Shown piece by piece: positions 49,936-59,764 of a stretch of DNA of 64,000 nucleotides; the stretch's first letter is position 1, and each line of letters opens with the position of its first letter. The stretch comes from Pseudarthrobacter sp. IC2-21 (GTDB taxonomy: Bacteria; Actinomycetota; Actinomycetes; Actinomycetales; Micrococcaceae). The position numbers were made by a program, and so were the translations under genes. Where the stretch lies: assembly GCF_034048115.1 (NCBI RefSeq), contig NZ_CP139145.1, positions 744,001 to 808,000 on the forward strand. Reading direction: 5' to 3'. The notes beneath the pieces were generated by a model that saw only the letters and a list, made by a program, of their open reading frames with translations, did no database searches and was not told the origin of the DNA.

Positions 49936-50167
49936 AGTTATCAATCCCTTCACCGGCAGGTACGTGCCGGACGATCCGTAGTGAATGGTCATGTAATTCA
50001 GTTATCCACGGCATTGCAGCCGTGTACTCCCCGGCCGAAGCCGAGGAGTATCGCGTGACGCCGCACGGTTCTGTGCGCCACATCACAACCAAGAGTATGT
50101 CAGACGCCGTGGTTATTGTTGCAAATGTTACGGAGGTCACATGTGAGGTTGACCATGCGGTCCAGGC

Positions 50168-50987
50168 TCAGGCGGGCCCGGGTTCTTCTTCGGCCACCAC
50201 CAGGCTCCGCTCCTGCAGCAGCGCCTCCAGCAGTTCCGCCACGTGAACCGGCGACTCCACCCGGAACTCTGCCTGGGTGAAGTCCAGTCCGACCTTCACG
50301 CCCACATCGCCGGGCTCAAGCCGGCCCAGGGCATCCTCGTCGGTGACATCGTCTCCGGCGAAGAGGACCGCCGTCGCCCCCGTAATCTGGCGCAGGAAGG
50401 TCAGGCCTTCCCCCTTGGACGCGTTGACCACAGAGGTTTCCAGGACGCGCTTGCCGGTTTTCAGGAACACGCCTTTGTGGTCCTGGAGGAGGGAACGGGC
50501 CGCAGCCACCGCGTCCTCGGCGACGTCGTCCTCAGCGAGGCGGGTGTGCAGGACCACGCCGGCGGGCTTGTCTTCCAGCAGCGTGCCCGGCGCCTGCTCC
50601 ACGATTTCCTCAAGCAGGCCGCGTACTTCGGCGAGCAGGATTCGCTGGTCCTCGTCGAGGGTCAGCTCCGTGGAGCCGGGGCCGAGCCAGGCTTCAGCCC
50701 CGTGGCTGCCGATCAGCAGGGTGTCCACCGGGGGCGACGCCACCGCACGCAGGGAGGCGAGGGCACGGCCTGAGAGGAGCGCCGTCGTCGTGCGCGGAAG
50801 GGCGGCCAGCCCGGCGAGGGCGGTAGCCGAACGCGGGAGCGGGCGGGCGTCTCCGGCGCGGTCCACAATCGGGGAAATGGTGCCGTCGAAGTCCAAAGCC
50901 ACCAGCAGGTGGTCGGTCCCGGCGATGCGCCGGACGGCCTCCCGGAGTTCGGGGGACAGGGCGAGGGGATGCTTGGCGGGGCGGCTT

Positions 50988-50998
<11 letters not shown>
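50168..50998 (-). CDS. otsB: Trehalose-6-phosphate phosphatase
   Basis: A 276-residue HAD-family phosphatase. Motif I is LLVALDFDGTISPIVD (nucleophile Asp), motif II is TTTALLSGRAL, and VLFAGDDVTDEDALGRL supplies the metal-binding Asp residues; LIGSHGAEAWLG is the TPP-specific block. I chose ATG 50998 with AAAGG upstream; a TTG at 51007 is the alternative. It overlaps otsA by 11 bases and dephosphorylates its product to trehalose. Confidence 0.92.
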
Positions 50999-52490
<1,492 letters not shown>

Positions 52491-52669
52491 TGCGGCCCCC
52501 TGGGGTTGCTTGTGCCTTTAAGCCACCTTAATAGGATGGATACTTCGGGGCCATTCGTCCGCCGGTATCAGGGACTAATACTTGAAAAGGCAAGCTCTCA
52601 GGTTTCTGTCCTAAAATGGATGGAGTCGCCACAGAGTGGTCCCCCTATGTCGATCGACCCTAGGAACAC

Positions 52670-53560
52670 ATGAGCCCCGCAAATGAAATACGTAAGTCCA
52701 AGGCTGAGCGCACTTCGGAGGCGCGCGAGAAGGCCCGCCTGATCCGGGAGGCCCAGCTTAAGAAGGACAAGCGCAACAAGCTGCTGATCGGCTGGGGCAT
52801 CGTGGTGGCCGTGGTGGCCATCCTTGCGGTGGTGGCTCTGGTGGTGACCACGACGATGCGGCAGAACGCGCCCATCGCCGATCAGGGACCAACTCCGGCC
52901 AACGGCAACATTCACGGCGGCATCACATTGCTCGCCAACTCCGAGGTTGCCAAGTCCGAACCGGCCACCGTTGACGCCGCGTCCGTGGGTGAACCGCCGC
53001 AGGCCGCCCCTGCCGAGGTGGTTGCGCCGGGCGCCCAGGCCGAAGCCGGCAAGCCGGTCAAGGTGGTCCTGTACATCGACTTCATCTGCCCGGTCTGCAA
53101 AAACTTCGAGGCCCAGTACAACGAGCAGCTGACCTCGCTGCGCAACGAGGGCAAGATCAGCGTCGAATACCGCGCCCTTGGCTTCCTGGACAGCCGGTCC
53201 TCCACCAACTACTCCTCCCGTGCAGCCAACGCGGCCGCCTGCGTTGTGAATGAGTCCCCGGAAAAGTACGCCGCCTTCGTTGATGCGCTCTTCGCCAAGC
53301 AGCCTGCCGAAGGCTCCGCGGGCATCTCCGACAATGACCTGAAGAAGATGGCCACCGACGTCGGGGCCAAGCCCATCGACACCTGTGTGGATGATAAGAC
53401 CTACCGCCCGTTCGTGAAGTTCACCACCAAGGAAGCCGCCGCCATCGGTGTGACCGGCACGCCCACCGTGTTTGTTGATGGCCAGCAGTGGGGCAAGGGC
53501 GCCAGCGCCCAGACCCCGTTCCCGGACTTCCTCCAGGCCGCGATCGCCGCGAAGGGCTGA
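52670..53560 (+). CDS. Membrane-anchored DsbA-like thioredoxin-fold protein
   Basis: A 296-residue protein. A charged cytoplasmic N-terminus (1-35) is followed by one membrane segment (about 38-62), a Pro/Ala-rich linker and an extracellular DsbA-like domain. The active site is C140-P-V-C143 in YIDFICPVCKNFEAQY; the cis-Pro loop is in GVTGTPTVFVDGQQW. It is predicted to form or isomerise disulfides in exported proteins. It is a monocistronic gene with a strong terminator. Confidence 0.9.
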   Translation: MSPANEIRKSKAERTSEAREKARLIREAQLKKDKRNKLLIGWGIVVAVVAILAVVALVVTTTMRQNAPIADQGPTPANGNIHGGITLLANSEVAKSEPATVDAASVGEPPQAAPAEVVAPGAQAEAGKPVKVVLYIDFICPVCKNFEAQYNEQLTSLRNEGKISVEYRALGFLDSRSSTNYSSRAANAAACVVNESPEKYAAFVDALFAKQPAEGSAGISDNDLKKMATDVGAKPIDTCVDDKTYRPFVKFTTKEAAAIGVTGTPTVFVDGQQWGKGASAQTPFPDFLQAAIAAKG

Positions 53561-53583
53561 TCCGTCCGCAGCCCAGCTGAAAA

Positions 53584-53628
53584 ATGGCCCGGTCCCGGTT
53601 CGCTCCGGGGCCGGGCCATTGTCGTTTC
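53584..53628 (+). terminator. Terminator of the DsbA-like gene
   Basis: A 16-bp stem (AATGGCCCGGTCCCGG and its near-complement) with a TTCGCT loop and a trailing TGTCGTTTCTTT, 23 bases after the stop. Confidence 0.85.
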
Positions 53629-53744
53629 TTTGTGGGCCGCGCTGCGCTGGGCCATTGACGACGGCGGTGCGCGCGTTTTTACGAGCGGGCGGACTTGGGC
53701 TAACCTTATCTAGCGCCGTTCAGGCGCACACCCGGTATGGGTGC

Positions 53745-53821
53745 GCCTCCTTAGCTCAGTTGGCCAGAGCACCGCTCTTGTAAAGCGGGGGTCGTCAGTT
53801 CGAATCTGACAGGAGGCTCCA
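53745..53821 (+). tRNA. tRNA-Thr (anticodon UGU)
   Basis: Acceptor GCCTCCT with AGGAGGC, D arm AGCTCAGTTGGCCAGAGC, anticodon stem CCGCT/AGCGG with loop CTTGTAA (anticodon TGT), and T arm GTTCGAATC. The CCA end is encoded, unlike the tRNA-Thr at 4566. Confidence 0.95.
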
Positions 53822-53903
53822 GTTCTCCCGTGTGTAGTCTTCCGCGGAATCCTGCCGGGTGGCATAGCCGGACAATCCACAGCGGACCTGCCGCAGGGCA
53901 CTC

Positions 53904-54395
53904 TTAAGCGGGCGTCTCTTCGGCCCACACGGCCTTGCGGAGGATTGCCCGCAGCGAGGCCACTTCCCGCTCGGAGAGCATGCTCAGGTGCCGGGCTTCG
54001 GCGGCCTTGGTGGCCTTCTGTGCCGAGCCGTGGACCTTCCGGCCTTCCGCGGTGGCGGCCACCAGCTTCTGCCGCCGGTCCGAAACCCCCGGCTTCCGTT
54101 CCACCAGGCCGCGCTGCTCCAGTTCGTCAATGAGGGCGACAATCTGGCTGGGGTCAAGGCTGAGGAACTCAGCCAGCTCCCGCTGCGTAGGGCCGAGGTT
54201 GCCGCAGGCCAGCGCGAGCACCGAGTAGGAGCGCTCTTTCAGCCCGAACTCGGCCAGGGCGGCATTGTTCAGCACACTTCCGGCCGCGTGCAGCTTGGCC
54301 AGCAGGAAACCCATGTCATTGCTGATGCTGGATTCCGCCAGTCTCGAGGAAGGCTCGCTGGAGTTTACGGCGGCGTCCGTTGCCTGGAGTGTCAT
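53904..54395 (-). CDS. phdR: MarR family regulator of the phenylpropanoid cluster (PhdR/CouR-like)
   Basis: A 163-residue winged-helix regulator from ATG at 54395, which has GAAAGG 6 bases upstream (the frame extends to 54446). Helices around LAKLHAAGSVLNNAALAEFGL form the dimer interface; LGPTQRELAEFLSLDPSQIVALIDELEQRGLV is the HTH, and ERKPGVSDRRQKLVAAT the wing. It diverges from the SDR-first catabolic operon, with two TTGAA/TTCAA palindromes between. PhdR and CouR repress their clusters and are released by the CoA-activated substrate; the same is expected here. Confidence 0.85.
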   Translation of the reverse strand: MTLQATDAAVNSSEPSSRLAESSISNDMGFLLAKLHAAGSVLNNAALAEFGLKERSYSVLALACGNLGPTQRELAEFLSLDPSQIVALIDELEQRGLVERKPGVSDRRQKLVAATAEGRKVHGSAQKATKAAEARHLSMLSEREVASLRAILRKAVWAEETPA

Positions 54396-54424
54396 GATGC
54401 CTTTCGGGCCGGCGGGCTGCTTCG

Positions 54425-54437
54425 TTGAATTATTCAA
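54425..54437. promoter_or_regulatory. Putative MarR operator 1
   Basis: TTGAATTATTCAA, inverted half-sites TTGAA/TTCAA around a 3-base centre, 30 bases upstream of the MarR gene start and thus placed for autorepression. Confidence 0.65.
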
Positions 54438-54524
54438 TGATCCCACCGAACGCCGTGTTGGCGGAAATTCCGGACCCGCGGCGCGGGTCGGAAGCAGCGC
54501 AAGTTTGGATGCAGAAATAAATGA

Positions 54525-54537
54525 TTGACTTTTTCAA
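54525..54537. promoter_or_regulatory. Putative MarR operator 2 overlapping the SDR promoter
   Basis: TTGACTTTTTCAA, the same spacing with one changed half-site, exactly 100 bases from the first. Its left half TTGACT could also be the -35 box for the operon starting at 54634, which would allow repression by occlusion. Confidence 0.6.
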
Positions 54538-54633
54538 GGATTTGGTTTCTTATTGAACCAGACAAGGGAGACGGGCATCACATGCCGGCCTCCCGGGGAA
54601 TCCGCCGCAAGGGCGCAATGCAAAGGAGCAGCG

Positions 54634-55572
54634 ATGAGCCTGTCAGGGAAAGTAGCAATCGTCACCGGAAGCGGTCAGGGACTTGGCCTCGCCTACGCCC
54701 GGGAACTCGCACGCCAGGGGGCCGCCGTCGTCATCAACGACGTCAACGCCGACACGGCCGCCCAGGCTGTGGCCCAAATTGAGGCAGACGGAGGCCGCGC
54801 CACCGCCGTCGTCGCTCCGGTGGGCAGCACCGAAGCCGCCAAGGCGCTGGTAGAAGGCGCCGTCAAAGCCTTCGGCCGCCTGGACATCCTGGTGACCAAC
54901 GCGGGCATCCTGCGGGACAAGTCCCTCCTGAAGATGACCGACGAGGACTTCGACCTGGTCATCAACGTCCATCTGAAGGGCACCTTCACCTGCGTCCGCG
55001 AGGCATTCGCCTACTTCAAGGAAAACAACATCCCGGGCAGGATCATCACCATCGGTTCCCCTACGGGCCAGCGCGGCAACTTCGGCCAGACCAACTACGC
55101 GGCAGCCAAGGCCGGCATCGTGGGCATGGTCCGCACCTGGGCCCTGGAAATGAAGAAGGCCGGCGTCACGGTCAACAGCGTGATTCCCGTGGCCGCCACC
55201 GCCATGACCAAAACGGTCCCGTACTTCCAGAAGGCCGTTGAAGCCGACGAGCGCGGCGAAGTCATGCCCTCCTTCTTCCGGCATGACCTGGGCTTCGGAA
55301 CGGCCGACGACGTCGCCGGCCTGGTTGCGTTCCTCGCCTCCGATGCCGCGGCAGGGATCACCGGGCAGGTCATCGGTGCCGGCGGAGACCGGCTGCAGGT
55401 TTGGACGCACCCCGAGGCAGCCACCACCGAATACCGCGAGGGCGGGTGGAGCTACGACGCCCTGCTCGAGAACGCCGGTGAGCTGTTCAACGCCGACACG
55501 CTCCAGAGCTACGGCGAGGAATTCCTCCCGCTGCCCGAGGAGCTCAAGCCCGAGCCGGCCCCGACCCGCTAG
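54634..55572 (+). CDS. phdB: SDR-family 3-hydroxyacyl-CoA dehydrogenase (PhdB/CouN-like)
   Basis: A 312-residue short-chain dehydrogenase from ATG at 54634 (AAAGGAG upstream). It has cofactor motif TGSGQGLGLAYA, NAG, catalytic Ser in TIGSPTG and Y-A-A-A-K. A C-terminal extension after about 245 (VIGAGGDRLQVWTHPEAATT) resembles the dehydrogenase part of peroxisomal MFE-2, which oxidises (R)-3-hydroxyacyl-CoA. It is predicted to oxidise the beta-hydroxy-phenylpropanoyl-CoA formed by the MaoC hydratase. First gene of the operon. Confidence 0.85.
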   Translation: MSLSGKVAIVTGSGQGLGLAYARELARQGAAVVINDVNADTAAQAVAQIEADGGRATAVVAPVGSTEAAKALVEGAVKAFGRLDILVTNAGILRDKSLLKMTDEDFDLVINVHLKGTFTCVREAFAYFKENNIPGRIITIGSPTGQRGNFGQTNYAAAKAGIVGMVRTWALEMKKAGVTVNSVIPVAATAMTKTVPYFQKAVEADERGEVMPSFFRHDLGFGTADDVAGLVAFLASDAAAGITGQVIGAGGDRLQVWTHPEAATTEYREGGWSYDALLENAGELFNADTLQSYGEEFLPLPEELKPEPAPTR

Positions 55573-55609
55573 CCACCCTGCTCCGGCCACCTGACTTAAG
55601 GACATCTGT

Positions 55610-56494
55610 ATGCGTTACGAACTCGGCATCGATGCCGCCAAAGTCGATGCGATTGACATGCACGTTCACCTGGAGGTGGACGGCCACGGCCATGAATCGC
55701 TGCCGCCGGCCCTGACCGAGGCGTCCGCGAAGTACTTCAAAGCCGAGGACCGTTCCCCGTCCCTTGACCGCATCGCTGAAACCTACCGGGAACTGAACAT
55801 GGCCGCCGTCGTGTTCACCGTGGACGCGCGGACCCAGCTCAAGCACGAGCCGAACAGCATCCCGGACCTGATCGCGGGCGCCGCGAGGAACAACGATGTG
55901 CTCATTCCGTTCGGCAGCGTGGACCCGCGCACCGGGGAAGAAGCGATCGCCAGGGCCAAGCACCAGGCCATTGAACTCGGGGCCCGCGGTTTCAAGTTCC
56001 ACCCCTCCCTGCAGGGCTTCGACCCCTCCAACGAGCAGTTCTACCCTCTCTGGGAAACACTCCAGGAACTCGGACTGCCCGCGATCTTCCACACCGGCCA
56101 GAACGGCATGGGCGCAGGCCTTCCCGGCGGTTACGGCATCAAACTGGGCTACTCCAACCCGCTCCTGCTTGATGCAGTGGCAGCCGATTTCCCCGAACTG
56201 CAGATCATCATGGCCCACCCCTCGGTGCCGTGGCAGGACGAGGCCAACTCCATCGCCACCCACAAGGCCAATGTCTTCATTGACCTGTCGGGCTGGTCAC
56301 CAAAGTACTTCCCGGAGTCCCTGGTGCGGATGTCCAACTCGGTCTTGCAGGACAAGGTTCTGTTCGGCACCGACTTCCCGCTGATCACTCCCCAGAAGTG
56401 GCTCGGCGCGTTCGCGGACCTCCCCCTGAAGGACGAGGTCCGGCCCAAAATCCTCAAGCACAACGCCGTCCGCCTGCTCGGGCTCGGAGGCTGA
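55610..56494 (+). CDS. phdC: Amidohydrolase-family TIM-barrel hydrolase (PhdC/CouO-like)
   Basis: A 294-residue amidohydrolase-2 protein. Metal site IDMHVHLEVDGHGHE, KFHPSLQGFDPSNEQ (central), IFHTGQNG, IIMAHPSVPWQDEA and the final catalytic Asp in VLFGTDFPLITPQKW are visible. CouO-type relatives hydrolyse the beta-ketoacyl-CoA, releasing acetyl-CoA and an aromatic acid instead of using a thiolase. The absence of a thiolase gene in this cluster fits that role. It ends 1 base before the ACAD gene. Confidence 0.82.
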   Translation: MRYELGIDAAKVDAIDMHVHLEVDGHGHESLPPALTEASAKYFKAEDRSPSLDRIAETYRELNMAAVVFTVDARTQLKHEPNSIPDLIAGAARNNDVLIPFGSVDPRTGEEAIARAKHQAIELGARGFKFHPSLQGFDPSNEQFYPLWETLQELGLPAIFHTGQNGMGAGLPGGYGIKLGYSNPLLLDAVAADFPELQIIMAHPSVPWQDEANSIATHKANVFIDLSGWSPKYFPESLVRMSNSVLQDKVLFGTDFPLITPQKWLGAFADLPLKDEVRPKILKHNAVRLLGLGG

Positions 56495-56495
56495 G

Positions 56496-57737
56496 ATGCG
56501 CACCGAAACCACCCTGGCCGCAGGTCAGGCAACGGCAAGCCCGGAACGACTGTACGGCGTCTGTGACTACTACGACGCCGAATCGCTGCTGACCGACGGC
56601 GAACGCCGGGTCCTGGGCAGGCTTCGCAGCTTCCTGGACGAGAAGGCGCACCCGCTGCTGGCCGATCACTGGGAGCGCGGCGAGTTCCCCGCCGAATTGG
56701 GCCAGCCGCTGATCGACCTGGACCTGATGGAACCGGCCGAACTGACGGGCGGGGCCTCCGGTGCTCAACCTGTTCCGGCCCGCGGCATCTACCAGGGCTT
56801 CCGGATCTTCGAACTCGCCCGCACGGACGCTTCGCTGGCCACCTGGTACACCGCACAGGCGGGGCTTTTCCGCACAGCCATCCGTGTGGGCGCCTCCGAG
56901 GCCCAGCAGCGGGAGTGGATGCCAAGGGTGATCGACTTCTCGCTCAAGGGTGTCTTCTCACTCACCGAACCCGAGTCCGGTTCGGACATTGCCGGCGGAC
57001 TGTCCGCCACGGCACGGCGCGAGGGGGACGGCTGGATCCTGGACGGCGAGAAGCGCTGGATCGGCGGCGCTTCCACCGCGGATGTCCTGGCCGTGTTCGC
57101 CCGGGATGTGGCGGACGGACAGGTAAAAGCCTTCCTCGTCGAGCGGGAGGCGCCCGGGGTGACGCTGGAGAAGATCCACGGCAAGACGTCCCTGCGGATG
57201 ATGCAGAACGCCCACATCACCCTCACCGGGGTCAGGGTGCCCGAGGTCATGCGCCTGCACAACGTGAACTCCTTCCGCGACGTCGCGGCGATGCTGCGGG
57301 CCATGCGCTCGGACGTCGCATGGATCGCCACCGGCCTCCAGGCCGGCGCGTTCGAAGCGGCCCTGGGCTACGTCAATGAGCGTAAGCAGTTCGGCCGGAG
57401 CCTCGGCTCGTTCCAGCTGGTCCAGGAGAAACTCGCCCGGATGCTCGGGAACGTCACGTCCTCCCTGTCCCTGGTGGTGCGGCTGACCGAACAGCAGGCC
57501 AAGGGCATCTACCGCGACCAGGACTCAGCCCTGGCCAAAATGCAGACGTCGTTGCTGATGCGCGAAACAGTGGCTCTGGCCCGCGAGGTGGTGGGCGGCA
57601 ACGGCATCACCCTGGACACCGACGTTGCCCGCTTCCATGCGGACGCCGAAGCCGTCTATTCCTACGAGGGAACCCACGAGATCAACGCACTCATCATCGG
57701 CCGGGCCCTCACCGGCGAAAGCGCCTTCACCCGCTGA
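56496..57737 (+). CDS. phdD: Acyl-CoA dehydrogenase, glutaryl-CoA-dehydrogenase-like (PhdD-like)
   Basis: A 413-residue flavoenzyme. It has SLTEPESGSDIAGGL, GEKRWIGGASTADVLAVFAR, KTSLRMMQNAHITL, YVNERKQFGRSLGSFQLVQE and the catalytic Glu in SYEGTHEINALIIGRALTG, all in the pattern of glutaryl-CoA dehydrogenases. In phd-type clusters it dehydrogenates saturated phenylpropanoyl-CoA to the enoyl-CoA. A 21-base tandem duplication covers its stop codon. Co-transcribed with the flanking genes. Confidence 0.87.
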   Translation: MRTETTLAAGQATASPERLYGVCDYYDAESLLTDGERRVLGRLRSFLDEKAHPLLADHWERGEFPAELGQPLIDLDLMEPAELTGGASGAQPVPARGIYQGFRIFELARTDASLATWYTAQAGLFRTAIRVGASEAQQREWMPRVIDFSLKGVFSLTEPESGSDIAGGLSATARREGDGWILDGEKRWIGGASTADVLAVFARDVADGQVKAFLVEREAPGVTLEKIHGKTSLRMMQNAHITLTGVRVPEVMRLHNVNSFRDVAAMLRAMRSDVAWIATGLQAGAFEAALGYVNERKQFGRSLGSFQLVQEKLARMLGNVTSSLSLVVRLTEQQAKGIYRDQDSALAKMQTSLLMRETVALAREVVGGNGITLDTDVARFHADAEAVYSYEGTHEINALIIGRALTGESAFTR

Positions 57738-57770
57738 GCGGCGCCAACCACCCGCTGAGCGGCGCCAACG
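57729..57770 (+). repeat. 21-base tandem duplication across the phdD stop
   Basis: Two adjacent copies of ACCCGCTGAGCGGCGCCAAC differing only in the base after. The first copy contains the phdD stop TGA; the second adds an untranslated copy of it. Confidence 0.9.
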
Positions 57771-57843
57771 GCGGAAGCCCGGCAGCCGCCGTCGTACTTA
57801 CACAAAAACAAAACAACCAACCACACCTCACCAGGAGGCAAAG

Positions 57844-58299
57844 ATGCCCAACCTCGTCGTCGACTTTGACAAACTGCTCACCCTTTCCGGCACCGATCTC
57901 GGCGCCACCGAATACATCGAGATCACTCAGGAACAAATCAACAAGTTCGCTGATGCGACCGGTGACGACCAGTGGATCCACGTGGACCCTGAGCGCGCCA
58001 AAGACGGGCCGTTCGGCGCGCCGATCGCGCACGGTTTCCTGACCCTCTCGCTCATCATCCCGTTCTGGGGCGAGCTGTTCGACGTCGAGGGCGTCACCAC
58101 CAAGGTCAACTACGGCCTGGACAAAGTCCGCTTCACGTCCCCGGTGAAGGTGGGCTCGCGCATCCGGATGCAGGCCACCATCGCCGAAGTCACCGAGGTC
58201 AAGGGCGGCGCCCAGATCAAAGTCGCCAGCACCATCGAAATCGAAGGGCAGGAACGCCCCGCCGTTGTGGCAGAGTTCCTGGCCCGGTTCTACAAGTAG
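57844..58299 (+). CDS. phdE: MaoC-like (R)-specific enoyl-CoA hydratase (PhdE/CouM-like)
   Basis: A 151-residue single hot-dog protein from ATG at 57844 (CAGGAGG upstream; the frame extends back to 57625). The hydratase-2 motif is complete: NKFADATGDDQWIHVDPERA with catalytic Asp and His, then GPFGAPIAHGFLTLSL. It adds water to the side-chain double bond of cinnamoyl-type CoA esters, giving the (R)-3-hydroxy product used by the SDR. Confidence 0.88.
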   Translation: MPNLVVDFDKLLTLSGTDLGATEYIEITQEQINKFADATGDDQWIHVDPERAKDGPFGAPIAHGFLTLSLIIPFWGELFDVEGVTTKVNYGLDKVRFTSPVKVGSRIRMQATIAEVTEVKGGAQIKVASTIEIEGQERPAVVAEFLARFYK

Positions 58300-58339
58300 A
58301 CCCCAACCTTTCTCCACAGCAGTCAAAGAAGGAACAACA

Positions 58340-59707
58340 ATGTCCGTAGTCAACCAGCTGCAAGCCATGGGCACTGCCGAGCGGCGCAAGGAAGCGCGCA
58401 CCGTCATCGCCTCCAGCTACCTGGGCAGCACCATCGAGTACTACGATTTCCTGCTTTATGCCACCGCCGCCGCAGTAGTATTCCCGAAGGTCTTCTTCAG
58501 CGGGATGGACGACTGGGTGGGCGTGGTGGCCGCCTACGGCACGTTCGCCGCCGGCTACGTGGCCCGTCCCCTGGGCGGCATCATCTTCGGCCACTTCGGC
58601 GACAAGCTCGGCCGCAAGAACATGCTGATCATCTCCATGCTGATGATGGGCATCGCGTCCACGCTAATCGGTGTGGTCCCGGATGCCTCCGTGGCGGGCC
58701 CCTGGGGTGCGGTGCTCCTGGTCCTCCTCCGCGTTTTCCAGGGCATTGCCGTGGGAGGGGAGTGGGGCGGTGCAGCACTCATGGCGCTGGAACATTCCGA
58801 ATCCGGCAAGCGCGGCTTCGCGGCCTCCTTCGTCAATGCGGGCGCTCCCACAGGCGCCGTCCTCGGCACACTCGCCATGGGCGCATTCGCTGCCCTGCCC
58901 AACGACCAGTTCCTCAGCTGGGGCTGGCGCGTGCCGTTCCTTCTCTCCTTTGTCCTGCTGGGCGTGGGCATGTTCGTCCGCCTCAAGGTTTCCGAAAGCC
59001 CCATCTTCAAGGCTGCGCTGGAACAGGAAAAGGCTGAACAGGCGCAGGCTGACATGGAGGCCGCACAGGCGGGCATCACCGCCAAACGCGACATTCCGCT
59101 GCTGCTGGTTTTGCGCCGGCCCAAGACCCTGATCTTCACCATGCTCGCCGGCGCCGCCGGCTTCGCCCTGCAGGTGGTCCTGGCAACCTTCTCCGTCACC
59201 TACGCCGTATCCAAGGGCGCGGACCGGCAGGGCGTGCTGTACGCGTTTGCGGCGGCGTCAGCCCTGTCCATCGTGTTTGTCATCCTGGGCGGGAAACTCT
59301 CCGACAAACTGGGACGCCGACCGGTCATGATCGGCGGACTGGTCCTGTTCATCATCTACCTCATTCCGATGTTCCAGCTGCTGTCCTCGAACAGCATCAT
59401 GCTGATCTTCGTGGCTTTCGCCATCGGCCTGATGATCCACTCCACCCTGTTTGGGCCTCTGGCAGCCTTTGTGTCCGAGCAGTTCGGCACCACGTCCCGC
59501 TACACCGGGGCATCACTGGGCTACCAACTGGCCACCCTCCTGGGCGCAGGCTTCACCCCCGGCATCGTGGCCCAGATCTTCAAGGACTCCGGCCAGGACA
59601 CTGCCTCGGTGGTCACCTACCTGGCCGTCATGTCCGTCGTGTCGATCGTTTTCATCCTGCTCACCCGGGAACCGAAGAACAACAACCTCCTGACAGTGAA
59701 GTCCTGA
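58340..59707 (+). CDS. phdT: MHS-family (MFS) carboxylate transporter (PhdT-like)
   Basis: A 455-residue permease with 12 predicted membrane segments. The metabolite:H+ symporter signature is clear: SSYLGSTIEYYDFLLYATAAA, GRPLGG-like RPLGGIIFGHFGDKLGRKN after segment 2, and GGEWGGAALMALEHS in segment 4; a second copy of the loop motif is KLSDKLGRRP. Expected to import the hydroxycinnamate or phenylpropanoate substrate. It starts at ATG 58340, 40 bases after phdE. Confidence 0.86.
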   Translation: MSVVNQLQAMGTAERRKEARTVIASSYLGSTIEYYDFLLYATAAAVVFPKVFFSGMDDWVGVVAAYGTFAAGYVARPLGGIIFGHFGDKLGRKNMLIISMLMMGIASTLIGVVPDASVAGPWGAVLLVLLRVFQGIAVGGEWGGAALMALEHSESGKRGFAASFVNAGAPTGAVLGTLAMGAFAALPNDQFLSWGWRVPFLLSFVLLGVGMFVRLKVSESPIFKAALEQEKAEQAQADMEAAQAGITAKRDIPLLLVLRRPKTLIFTMLAGAAGFALQVVLATFSVTYAVSKGADRQGVLYAFAAASALSIVFVILGGKLSDKLGRRPVMIGGLVLFIIYLIPMFQLLSSNSIMLIFVAFAIGLMIHSTLFGPLAAFVSEQFGTTSRYTGASLGYQLATLLGAGFTPGIVAQIFKDSGQDTASVVTYLAVMSVVSIVFILLTREPKNNNLLTVKS

Positions 59708-59764
59708 CACCCGGCCCTCAAAGTCCGTATCAGCGACCCCACCTCACAGCAGAAAGGATTTGCC

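Noticed and set aside
49936..50167. A LacI-type operator in front of the ABC ATPase gene
   Set aside because: Segments such as TGTTGCAAATGTTAC are only loosely palindromic and lack the central CG; not convincing.
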